A stretch of DNA of 64,000 bases from a virus. Positions 34,085 through 43,625 of the stretch are shown here, in pieces. The stretch lies in the IMG/VR virus record IMGVR_UViG_3300034198_015644, positions 1-64,000 of that record; one strand, written 5' to 3'. The notes below the pieces were generated by a model that saw only the letters and a program-made list of their open reading frames with translations, searched no databases and had not been told where the DNA came from. How positions within the stretch are numbered: position 1 is the first letter of the stretch; every line of letters begins with the position of its first letter. Made by a program: the position numbers and the translations under genes.

Positions 34085-37000
34085 ATGTCGGTTAGTGATA
34101 GTAATAATAATATACGTATTCGTACAACTCCTTTAGGTTCAGATAGATATGTAAAAATTAATCTGAATCAAAACTTTGATTTTTTAGAAATTTTAAGTTT
34201 AAAAATAGGGCAACAAGATGTATATAGAAAATATTGTTCCGATTACGGGGTAATAGTTGGTAGGGTAATTTGTAATAATGGAGTAGGAGTACCTAATGCG
34301 AAAATTTCAATATTCATACCAATATCTGACGAAGACCAAGAAAATCCAAAAATAAGGGCAATATATCCATTTACCAATGTAAATGATTTAAATTCTTTAG
34401 GAGTTCGTTATAACCTTTTACCTGAAACACCATTAGTTGACGATATTTGTTATACTGAAATAGGTAGTTTTCCTGAAAAAAGAAGGATATTGGATTGTGA
34501 ACCTTGGTGCGAAATTTATGGTAAATACTACAAGTATACTACCACAACTAATAATTCAGGAGATTATATTATATTTGGTGTGCCAACGGGATTACAAACC
34601 GTACACATGGATGTTGATTTAAGTGACATAGGTTATTTAAGTCAAAAACCATACGATATGATACATCAAGGATCATCTCCCGATTTGTTTGAATCATATA
34701 ATAAATTTAAACAATCAACAATATTAAGTCAATTACCCCAAATAAAGACGCAAAATAAAACTATAAATGTTGCACCTTTTTGGGGAAATTTAGATCAATG
34801 TGAAGTAGGGATAAATAGAGTTGATTTTGATTTACAATATAAAATAGACACAACTGCATTTTTTATTGGGTCAATTTTTGGAGACTCCGAAAAAAATTCA
34901 GTAAATAAAAGTTGTAGACCTAGAAAAAATTTAGGAAGATTAGATCAATTAGTTACTGGACCCGGAACTATAAAAATGATAAGAAGAACTCCTTTTGGGG
35001 GTACTGAGTCTTTTTCATTAAAGGGGGATCAGTTAATTGACAATGACGGTACTTGGGTAGTTCAACTACCGATGAATTTAGATTATAAAATTACAGATGA
35101 GTTTGGCAATTTAATTGATAGTGGTAGTCCTGAACAGGGTATTGCAACAAGTGCAAAATATCGTTTCATGATAACGATGAATGATTATGGTGCAGGACAA
35201 GCAAGATTAAGAGCTAGGGCAAATTATTTAGTTCCTAATTATGGTGATTACAGTTTTGACGATACTACACCTGATTTTATTACAAGTGGTCCTACTGCAT
35301 CAAGACCAAATTTTGCGGAATTAAAATGGAATGGAGTATATACAGTAAGACAATTTATTTCAAGATACTCTAATAGAAATGAAAGTACTTGTAAAGATAA
35401 TAACTTTATTGGAATAAAAGATGTTACCGCAAACGGTAATAATAATTTATTTCCATATAATAGGGCAGATGCAAATACTAATCCACTATATATTATACTA
35501 TGTCTTATATTAGTTTTAATTAGTTATATAGTCGCAGTAGTTAATATTATTATCAGTGCATTTAACTCATTCTTATTGGCACTCGCAAACATTTGTTTAC
35601 GTATTAGGTCAATAGGATTACAATGGTGTCCATTTGGATTTTTAAAAAAATTTACAATCGGTTGTTTGGTTATAGATCTTTGCGATAGGAAATATGCACC
35701 TAGTTGCAAAACACCAAAACCGGGACAACAAATAGATGATAATACGGAAAGCGGATTCAGAGAGTGTATTCAAGCAAGTTTAGCAGAGGCTTTAGGTATA
35801 TTTTCATTTTATTTTACAAATGATTGGATAAACGGTGCGTTATTTGCATTTTTATTTAAAATAAAATTTAAGAAAAAAAGATCACCTAAATTTTGTAAGG
35901 CCAATGAACCAAACGGAAGTAATCAATTTATAAAAGATCAAGTTTGTGTTAATGACGGAAGATTGGTAGATTGTGCGGATGTAGTTTACAGTACAAGACA
36001 AGGAGTAATAAAATATGTAGATAGTATTTTATATTATGCGGCAACAATTGAAAACACAATATTATTCCCAACTGACATATATGATTTGGGGTCTATGAAA
36101 AATTGTGATTATTATGGAAGACCAAAAACTGCAGTATTTCTTCCACCAACAACGTTTAATTTACCTGATTTAGAAGAAGACCCAAATGATGCATATCAAG
36201 ACGGAGAAAAAGGTATAGATGATTTGTTATTAGAATTTGATTGTTTAGGTGTCAAAGAAAACGCAACACAATGTGTTAACTTAGCAAGAATATGTGAGTT
36301 ATATGTCGATCCTGATTATATCGATCCTGAACCAATAGATATAAATTCAATTGACGATGAAGATGATAGAGAAGTTAGAATTAATTTAGAATGTTTAAAT
36401 TCTGGACAATGCAATCTATCAATAGCAAATAATGATGGTGGGTTTGGTTCTGATTGGAATAAATATAGGACAACATATGTAGTTGGTACTAACACACCAT
36501 ATAGTAAAAGATATGTTTATAGTACTAGATCTTTTTCTGAATCTACAAGAAATAGTTTACAACAACAACAATTAGTTAATAATTCATTTTATTTTTATTT
36601 TGGTTTAAAAGCGGGATCAACTGCGATTGATAAATTAAAATCTAAATATTTTGCACCTTGCGAAAGAAAAGAACCTTGCCCTATATCGATATCTGCAATT
36701 ATTAAAAATAATGAGTGCCCTAATGGTGCAACGGGAGAATTAACGGCAATTGCGGAAAATGGAACACCACCATACAAATATCAATGGTTCGCCGGTAATT
36801 ATCAAGGAAACTCTTTAGATGTACCTTTATGTTCAGTACCTAGCACTACCTGTGATCATATTACAGGACTTAGTGCAGGTACATACACAGTTGTTGTTTA
36901 TGACAATGTAGGACAAATTTGTAAAAAAACATTTAGTGTAGCTGACCCAACACCATTTTTTGTGTCAGTAGATTATAGTCAATATATTTGTCCAAATTCA

Positions 37001-38722
37001 AATAACGGTTATATTTCAGTTATTCCTTCAGGTGGAGTTCCACCTTATAATATAACTTGGTATTCTCCACCAAATGGGGCTGATGTTACAATTAATAATA
37101 CGGGCAATACCGGTAGTTTTTATGTGACAAATTTAAACCCAACATCTTTTTGTAATAATAGTGGAATAACTATTAATACAAATTCAACCACTAATTATGT
37201 CAATAATGGAGATTTTTCAAATGGGTTTTCTTATTGGACATATACAGGAATGATTTCACATGATAACACTAATAATTGTGCATTATTTGCAGGAAGGGCG
37301 GTAATTAGTCAAAATATTTCAGGAGTTATACCTTGTCCATCTTCATTTCCTTGTTATTTATTAACATTTACTCTTTCAAACTTTAATCCGGCACAAGGAT
37401 TTGTAAATCTTTTAGTTGACGGAAATTTAATTGCCACATATACTAATGGTGGAACATATACAGTTGATCTTAATAGTGTATCAATAATTTCTTTTGAAGG
37501 AGGAGGTACGACTACTAATCAGTACGTTTACACATGCTTAAGTAATGTTTCAGTACTAAGAAAAAATCAATTAGTAACAAATGCCGCACAATTTTATAAT
37601 GCATTAATTACTGATTCATCTCCGGCTAGCTGTCCAAATAGCGTTAATATAATTGTAGATATAAGTGTGGCTTGTCAATTAAGTATAAGTGCAAATACAA
37701 TTGACGATTATTGTACAAATATTGTTGGTAATAAATTAGGTAGCGGATCAATTACTTGGGGACCTTTATCTCCATTAGGCGTACCACCATTTACATACAT
37801 TTTAGATAGTACAGATGTTAATTTCCATTATACGGGAGTTACAAGTGATAGAGAAAAAACAATTGAAGGGTTATTGGGGGGAACTTGTCCAGGATTTACA
37901 TATACTGCAACTTGTATTGATAGTTGTGGATTTTCTGCGACATTAGTTACTGAACTTTATAAATGTGATGGATTAAAAAGTGGAAATACATTTTTCAATA
38001 GTTGGGTCAGAACAATTACTAACGCAATTTCAGGTACAGTGATAAGTACTGTGTCATCAACCACTAGACCTCATAAATTTGAATTTCCTAGCAATGGATT
38101 CTTTGGTTCACCAGGTTATAATTGGTATTACGTAGATTTTGTAGGTTGTTCAGGAACATATGAATTAACTGATTGTGCAAATATTGGTCAAGATGGATAT
38201 TGGGGTTGGATTGGAACTAGCACAAGTAACTCATTTGCAACTAGGGCAATTAACAATTGTTTTGCAGTAAACGGTAATGATAGTAATGGAAGTATTTATG
38301 ATAATAGTTATGTATTTGGTTCAAATTATAATACCAATGGAAGTGGTAATGTACAGGCACATATTGATCTTAGTCACTTCCATATTTTAGGTTCAGTAAC
38401 ACCAGGAAATCCTGCTCGATTAAGTTTTTGGGATAGAGGAATGGGATTAGATATTACAAGAACTAGTATTGTTGGTACAGATTACGATGAAATAATTATT
38501 AATTATTATAGTTATACCCCTAATGGCGGACCTTGTGGTGATTTAATTAAATTAAATGATGTGATAACAGGTACTATATGTAGAAATGCTGATTATATTT
38601 TCCACACTGTATTTTTTAATAATGATCTTGAATCTTGTCAAATATCAATATCATCACCTGATTGTTCAGATAAAGCAATAACTGTAGTCCATACTTATAG
38701 TACTACCGCAAGCTCACCTTAA
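34085..38722 (+). CDS. Large baseplate/fibre protein with regulatory-like beta domain and SprB-type repeat
   Basis: 1545 residues. Residues ~55-190 look like a carboxypeptidase-regulatory-like beta sandwich (GRVICNNGVGVPNAKISIF ... SGDYIIFGVPTGLQTV). Residues ~460-520 include a strongly hydrophobic stretch (YIILCLILVLISYIVAVV) unusual in a virion protein. From ~865 comes an SprB-like repeat (ECPNGATGELTAIAENG, PPYKYQW, GLSAGTYTVVVYD), then further Ig-like and lectin-like segments. Position after gp6 corresponds to T4 gp7-gp12, so it probably links wedge to fibres. An ATG 7 nt upstream is closed after five codons. Confidence 0.72.
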   Translation: MSVSDSNNNIRIRTTPLGSDRYVKINLNQNFDFLEILSLKIGQQDVYRKYCSDYGVIVGRVICNNGVGVPNAKISIFIPISDEDQENPKIRAIYPFTNVNDLNSLGVRYNLLPETPLVDDICYTEIGSFPEKRRILDCEPWCEIYGKYYKYTTTTNNSGDYIIFGVPTGLQTVHMDVDLSDIGYLSQKPYDMIHQGSSPDLFESYNKFKQSTILSQLPQIKTQNKTINVAPFWGNLDQCEVGINRVDFDLQYKIDTTAFFIGSIFGDSEKNSVNKSCRPRKNLGRLDQLVTGPGTIKMIRRTPFGGTESFSLKGDQLIDNDGTWVVQLPMNLDYKITDEFGNLIDSGSPEQGIATSAKYRFMITMNDYGAGQARLRARANYLVPNYGDYSFDDTTPDFITSGPTASRPNFAELKWNGVYTVRQFISRYSNRNESTCKDNNFIGIKDVTANGNNNLFPYNRADANTNPLYIILCLILVLISYIVAVVNIIISAFNSFLLALANICLRIRSIGLQWCPFGFLKKFTIGCLVIDLCDRKYAPSCKTPKPGQQIDDNTESGFRECIQASLAEALGIFSFYFTNDWINGALFAFLFKIKFKKKRSPKFCKANEPNGSNQFIKDQVCVNDGRLVDCADVVYSTRQGVIKYVDSILYYAATIENTILFPTDIYDLGSMKNCDYYGRPKTAVFLPPTTFNLPDLEEDPNDAYQDGEKGIDDLLLEFDCLGVKENATQCVNLARICELYVDPDYIDPEPIDINSIDDEDDREVRINLECLNSGQCNLSIANNDGGFGSDWNKYRTTYVVGTNTPYSKRYVYSTRSFSESTRNSLQQQQLVNNSFYFYFGLKAGSTAIDKLKSKYFAPCERKEPCPISISAIIKNNECPNGATGELTAIAENGTPPYKYQWFAGNYQGNSLDVPLCSVPSTTCDHITGLSAGTYTVVVYDNVGQICKKTFSVADPTPFFVSVDYSQYICPNSNNGYISVIPSGGVPPYNITWYSPPNGADVTINNTGNTGSFYVTNLNPTSFCNNSGITINTNSTTNYVNNGDFSNGFSYWTYTGMISHDNTNNCALFAGRAVISQNISGVIPCPSSFPCYLLTFTLSNFNPAQGFVNLLVDGNLIATYTNGGTYTVDLNSVSIISFEGGGTTTNQYVYTCLSNVSVLRKNQLVTNAAQFYNALITDSSPASCPNSVNIIVDISVACQLSISANTIDDYCTNIVGNKLGSGSITWGPLSPLGVPPFTYILDSTDVNFHYTGVTSDREKTIEGLLGGTCPGFTYTATCIDSCGFSATLVTELYKCDGLKSGNTFFNSWVRTITNAISGTVISTVSSTTRPHKFEFPSNGFFGSPGYNWYYVDFVGCSGTYELTDCANIGQDGYWGWIGTSTSNSFATRAINNCFAVNGNDSNGSIYDNSYVFGSNYNTNGSGNVQAHIDLSHFHILGSVTPGNPARLSFWDRGMGLDITRTSIVGTDYDEIIINYYSYTPNGGPCGDLIKLNDVITGTICRNADYIFHTVFFNNDLESCQISISSPDCSDKAITVVHTYSTTASSP

Positions 38723-38731
38723 TAAATAAAA

Positions 38732-40963
38732 ATGGAATTTTATAAAAAAATATTAAGTAATAAATTGTATCAAGGAAGTCAGTTATCTAACTTCCAACTT
38801 AATACTTTTATAGACCAAGATAACCGACCACTTCCATTAGGTGAACAAGATGTTGCTATTAGCGAGTACCAACAATTTATTAATGAAAGAAATAATTCTA
38901 CATGTTATAGATTAAGTGGAATACTTAGGGGATTATTTACAAATATTTTGTTTAACGTAACGGGTGATAGGAGTTATGAAAATATATTGGCACTTACTGG
39001 AGATACAGGAGAATTTAATCCAAACGTACAAATATTTCAGAATTTTGGTTACAAAGATATTTTATTAGAAAGAGATGGATGGTTTTTTTATCGAGAAAAA
39101 ACTGCCGGTACATTAAAAGGATGTGTCAATAATTGTTTAAGACCATTACCAAACGACTTTTATTTTTTACCGTTGGCATATAGCGGTAAAACAATGTTAG
39201 ATCCTAATGGAGATCCGGTACAAAATTGGTATTTTAAACTTACATATCCTGCATATAGTGGAACTTGTTCAAATATATATTTTCAATCTCCATATGTCGC
39301 AGGATCATTGGGACAAGTAAATTTATGTGATGGTATTGTAATTAATAATATATTTACGGGAATAATAAATGGTAGAAATGCCACATATGTTCAAACACCT
39401 ATAAATCACGGTCTTTTAGATGGCGATCAAGTCATCATACGACCATTTGATATTTTTACTACCGAAAAAATTTTCAATGTATTGGCAGTTTCGGGTGAAA
39501 CTGGTTTTTGGATTGACTACTATGATAATTTTGTACCAATAACATTCATTAATGCTTCCACAATTAATTTTGATCCGTTAAGATTTAAAAGAATATTTCA
39601 AGGAATAGAATCTCAATACATGCCAAGAGTTTTTAAAAGTATTAGTAATTTAAATGATTATCAAATATACCAACCAACAAGTTTTGGGGTTAATATGTTT
39701 CATGACCCATTAGAATTATATCATTTTAATACGGATATTGATACTTCTCCATATAAAGATTATTTAAATCGACCATTGACAGAACTTTATTTAACAAAAA
39801 TAAAATATACAAATCCTGGTAAAATAATTGCGGATATGGAGGATTGGACAATATTGACTGTAGGTTTATTGACAAATCAACCAAATCAAAATTACGATGT
39901 TAGGGCAATTTATGGTGGGTCACCAAATAGATTATCTCCACCGCCACCAAAAATAATAAATTTTGTGACTGAAAATGACACAGAATTTTTTGGTGATATT
40001 GTGGATTACAATATTGGAGACATAACAGAACGAATTATTGCAGTGCCATATTATAGATTTAATAGTGTTAATAGGGAAGATAATGCATATGGGGAAGGTT
40101 ATTTTTATAAGGCACATGATAAAATTCAATTATTAGAATTTTCATCTCAGGTCGAACAAGAAAATTTAATATTACCTGATGCGAATGTTCCTGATTATGT
40201 GGTTACAGTAAATGGTGTACAACAATGGAGAGATTTATTAACACCAGGATTTAAAGACGCAGCAGGAAGAGGAGTTGATTATCCATTTTTAAATGGTTGT
40301 ACTTATATATTTACCGAACACGATATGTGTCTATATAGACAAAACCCAAAACAATTGGAAGTTTATAGTGGGACAGTTGCGACTTATGCAAATAATGTAG
40401 TTAATCCTGTAAATTTAAATTTTAATAATACTATAAACACTAGTTATAATGTTAGTGCACCTTCAGGACAAAATACATCGGGTAGTTTAATAATTGCAAA
40501 TAGTAATTATGTTGCACAATTTTACGGGATTTACGTATTTAATTATAACCTTACTATAGGAATGAACCCAAGTACACTTCCTATAGGTAATGAGGTTTCT
40601 ACAACTTTAATCATAGAGATTAAAAATAATTTAGGTGTCACTAAAGAGACTTTTACAATTGGAAATATATCGTCACAAAATTTAAGTACTTTGGGTAGTA
40701 TGAATTTTACAGGATCGTTGAATATTATTTTAGATGTTAATGATTATGTGAACATAGTAACGCTTTATGATGGTAAATCTTATTTTGGTGCAAATAATTT
40801 AAATGTTACATTTAGTGTTATAGGATCTTTTGGGTCATCATTTCAAATAACAACAAATAATATCCCAAATGGAACGGTAAGTCAATTACATTATTGGATT
40901 GCTGGTGTCAATTGTGATAGAATTTATGGAGAATATATAGAACCTGTAGATGGAGATTGTTAA
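38732..40963 (+). CDS. Baseplate/tail structural protein
   Basis: 743 residues, beta-rich, no recognised family. N-terminus MEFYKKILSNKLYQGSQLSN; a GDRSYENILALTGDTGEF segment; the middle has INHGLLDGDQVIIRPFD, a strand-turn pattern common in phage tail proteins; the C-terminal 200 residues look like a jelly-roll domain ending with a Cys-containing tail. It begins 9 nt after the preceding gene and overlaps the next by 14 nt, so it belongs to one baseplate operon. Confidence 0.68.
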   Translation: MEFYKKILSNKLYQGSQLSNFQLNTFIDQDNRPLPLGEQDVAISEYQQFINERNNSTCYRLSGILRGLFTNILFNVTGDRSYENILALTGDTGEFNPNVQIFQNFGYKDILLERDGWFFYREKTAGTLKGCVNNCLRPLPNDFYFLPLAYSGKTMLDPNGDPVQNWYFKLTYPAYSGTCSNIYFQSPYVAGSLGQVNLCDGIVINNIFTGIINGRNATYVQTPINHGLLDGDQVIIRPFDIFTTEKIFNVLAVSGETGFWIDYYDNFVPITFINASTINFDPLRFKRIFQGIESQYMPRVFKSISNLNDYQIYQPTSFGVNMFHDPLELYHFNTDIDTSPYKDYLNRPLTELYLTKIKYTNPGKIIADMEDWTILTVGLLTNQPNQNYDVRAIYGGSPNRLSPPPPKIINFVTENDTEFFGDIVDYNIGDITERIIAVPYYRFNSVNREDNAYGEGYFYKAHDKIQLLEFSSQVEQENLILPDANVPDYVVTVNGVQQWRDLLTPGFKDAAGRGVDYPFLNGCTYIFTEHDMCLYRQNPKQLEVYSGTVATYANNVVNPVNLNFNNTINTSYNVSAPSGQNTSGSLIIANSNYVAQFYGIYVFNYNLTIGMNPSTLPIGNEVSTTLIIEIKNNLGVTKETFTIGNISSQNLSTLGSMNFTGSLNIILDVNDYVNIVTLYDGKSYFGANNLNVTFSVIGSFGSSFQITTNNIPNGTVSQLHYWIAGVNCDRIYGEYIEPVDGDC

Positions 40964-41798
40964 TAAAATACAAATTAGGTTAGACTCAATAAAAACAAGT
41001 GCATCGACCATATCGATTCCATTTGGTTTAGACTTTTTTCCTGTAGACAATTCTGAATTACAAGAAGTTGAATTTGTTGATAAGGAAATTGAAAGGGCTA
41101 TAAATCCAATATTTGACGATGAAAAATATCCATTTTATCCTACATACGTAGATAACGCACAAACTTTAATGGCGTATAATGTAAATTTTGTGATATTAAA
41201 TCAAAATTTATCATTCTTAGGATTAACTGACGATGACATTATATATAGAAGAAATTCTTTTAGAAGAACTTATCTTAGACTTAATTTTTATGATAGTAGA
41301 GATACTAAAATTCAAAATTTAGTGGCAAGAGAAACTATACATTTAGAATTAGACCCAAATTGGTTTGACAGTGACCAAAAAATAAAAGATCAAACAACCT
41401 TACCATTAATTTTTAAAACAAATTTTAAAGAATTAATTTATAATTCTTCAAATGGAGAGGGGTATAATTTTTATTGGTACAAACAAAATTTACCAAAAAC
41501 ACTTTATGTAAAGGCATCTATTATGAATGCTAAAACAGGTAGAGTTGAAAATTTATATTCATCTACAGTCAACCCCACAACATTATTTCCTGGTCAAGTA
41601 CTTTCACTTCCTGTTGCTATAGTGTCGGGAGGATTTAATTATATAAGATGTGATTTTTATGAAGAATTAACTAAAAAACAACAATTTTATTATACATTGA
41701 ACAGTGATTCACTTTGTGATGTTAGCAATACAGGAACACCAACTTCAATTGCAAATTCAATAACGAATACAATAATAATAAATTTACAGACATACTAA
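40950..41798 (+). CDS. Baseplate-associated structural protein
   Basis: 282 residues, beta-rich, with no known motif. It shares a 14-nt overlap upstream and a TAATG overlap downstream with its neighbours, which indicates a tightly coupled operon and roughly linked expression. The N-terminal half has a basic-acidic mix (DKEIERAINPIFDDEK); the C-terminal tail is Thr/Asn-rich. A connector or short-fibre role is inferred only from position. Confidence 0.65.
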   Translation: MEIVNKIQIRLDSIKTSASTISIPFGLDFFPVDNSELQEVEFVDKEIERAINPIFDDEKYPFYPTYVDNAQTLMAYNVNFVILNQNLSFLGLTDDDIIYRRNSFRRTYLRLNFYDSRDTKIQNLVARETIHLELDPNWFDSDQKIKDQTTLPLIFKTNFKELIYNSSNGEGYNFYWYKQNLPKTLYVKASIMNAKTGRVENLYSSTVNPTTLFPGQVLSLPVAIVSGGFNYIRCDFYEELTKKQQFYYTLNSDSLCDVSNTGTPTSIANSITNTIIINLQTY

Positions 41799-42703
41799 TG
41801 GAGTTAATTAAGAAAACAATTAATTTAGGTGAGTTGAGAAGTCATATGACTCCATTGGTTTATGAACTTTTAACTAAAGATTTAAAACAAAAAGGTTGTT
41901 GTACGGGACTTAACAATAAACAAATTATTTTACAAAATGCCGAAACATTTGACAATAATTGGGGAAAATTAGATTTTCCATTTATTTACATAAATGTTTT
42001 TTTAACTCAGAATATAGATGATATGGGTATATTTACAGATCAACCGTATGTTGATGAACCTGTAGATTACACATTAATTTATAATAATTTTACCGCTTTT
42101 ACTAATCCATTACCTGTAAGTATAATATTTTCCGCATCGTCATTAGATCCTTATTTACCTTATTTTGCAAGATTAAATGGTCAAACAGAATCTGATTTTT
42201 ACGCGGCAGATGGAATAATAAGTGGTTTGACAGATGATAAATTTTATTCTGTGACTAGTTACAGTTCAAGTACACCATTTGTACCATATTTGAACTTGAG
42301 TATTGACCCAAATTATTTTGTAGGTGTAACTAATATTTTTTCTACGTATACTGCATATACAATTGATGCTCAAGTTGGTAGTATTTGGACTACAGGTTTA
42401 CATTATTATACCTATAATTTTGATAGGTTAATTTATAATTCAAATATTGGTTCATATTTCACGATACCATATACAAAAGTACTTTATCAAAGTGAGGGTT
42501 GGAATGCTTCAAATACGTCATTATCGGCAATAACAAAAGAAGAGATTTATTTTGGAATTGTTTTCCCACCAAAAATTGAAAATAATGTATTTATTGATAG
42601 AGGCGGAGTATCTGTTTTTGAAAACCACTCAAGATTGAGATCAATTTCGAGTATTCAACAACTTGAGATATATGGAAATGGGTACTATAACTTAATTAAT
42701 TAA
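41798..42703 (+). CDS. Baseplate-associated structural protein
   Basis: 301 residues. A basic helical N-terminus with two adjacent cysteines (KQKGCCTG) is followed by a long aromatic-rich beta domain (YLNLSIDPNYFVGV, LHYYTYNFDRLIYN). It is coupled to the preceding gene through TAATG. No known family. Residue make-up and neighbours support a virion structural role. Confidence 0.65.
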   Translation: MELIKKTINLGELRSHMTPLVYELLTKDLKQKGCCTGLNNKQIILQNAETFDNNWGKLDFPFIYINVFLTQNIDDMGIFTDQPYVDEPVDYTLIYNNFTAFTNPLPVSIIFSASSLDPYLPYFARLNGQTESDFYAADGIISGLTDDKFYSVTSYSSSTPFVPYLNLSIDPNYFVGVTNIFSTYTAYTIDAQVGSIWTTGLHYYTYNFDRLIYNSNIGSYFTIPYTKVLYQSEGWNASNTSLSAITKEEIYFGIVFPPKIENNVFIDRGGVSVFENHSRLRSISSIQQLEIYGNGYYNLIN

Positions 42704-42716
42704 AAAAAAAGATAAA

Positions 42717-43622
42717 ATGTCAACAGGAAATTATGGAATAATCAGACCCGCAGACGTGTCACCAGATGACATGGAGGTTTTTTACCATTTTACCCCTACT
42801 AGGGATCAAATTGGTAATGTAAATTTAATAAAGTTGGATCCAAATACTATAGTTAAAAAAATTGACAACCCAACTAATCCAAACCAAATATTTGGAGGTT
42901 TATATACCCTACAACTACCAACCTCAATTTTTAACCAAAAAGGTATATATACTTTAGTAATTAAACCTAAAGAAATTAGGACAAGAATATTAGATTGCGG
43001 AGTTCTTTCATCATTTCCTGAGGTTAGAGGAATCATATTTGATTCAGGACAAATACCCGCAGGTGATGTTACTAAATTTGAAAATGGGGCGTTAGTTGGT
43101 TATAGAGTAGAATATTTAAGTACTGACCCTAATGCACCTGAAAAGAAAATTCAAAATTTATTTAGAATTTTTACGTCTAATAATAAAGCGGAGGCGGTAA
43201 GTCAAAATTTAAATAATACTACACAAAAGGCATTAACTTATAGATTTAACGATAACTCAAGCTTAGTATTTTGCACAGTAACACCTAGCTCTGCACCAAG
43301 TGTTAGACCTAACGCGTTACCATATATTGGAGTACCCGGACAAGATGTGATAATAACAAATACATTTTTTAATCCAGTATCAATTGAAATTGATATGGTA
43401 GAATATGATATAGAATCATTGGCATATGGTTTATTTGGTAATCAAACCAAATCCATTGATGATGGTATATATACAATTTATAACTTTCAAAATCAAATTT
43501 ACAAACAATATAACTTGTTTGAAATTAAAGATCAATATGATAAAGCGTTATATGAAGTTAGAGAAGAAAGAACTAATATTGATTTTGGTAAAGATTTTGT
43601 AACTGTAACTAGTGGTTTATAA
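42717..43622 (+). CDS. Baseplate wedge-type structural protein
   Basis: 301 residues. It opens with GIIRPADVSPDDMEVFYHFTP and contains strand patterns such as GIYTLVIKPKEIRTRILD, with a C-terminal YNLFEIKDQYDKALYEV. It resembles conserved wedge/connector proteins that accompany gp6-type operons in large myophages, in the position of T4 gp8, but I cannot show homology. It is separated from its downstream neighbour by 3 nt. Confidence 0.65.
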   Translation: MSTGNYGIIRPADVSPDDMEVFYHFTPTRDQIGNVNLIKLDPNTIVKKIDNPTNPNQIFGGLYTLQLPTSIFNQKGIYTLVIKPKEIRTRILDCGVLSSFPEVRGIIFDSGQIPAGDVTKFENGALVGYRVEYLSTDPNAPEKKIQNLFRIFTSNNKAEAVSQNLNNTTQKALTYRFNDNSSLVFCTVTPSSAPSVRPNALPYIGVPGQDVIITNTFFNPVSIEIDMVEYDIESLAYGLFGNQTKSIDDGIYTIYNFQNQIYKQYNLFEIKDQYDKALYEVREERTNIDFGKDFVTVTSGL

Positions 43623-43625
43623 TAG

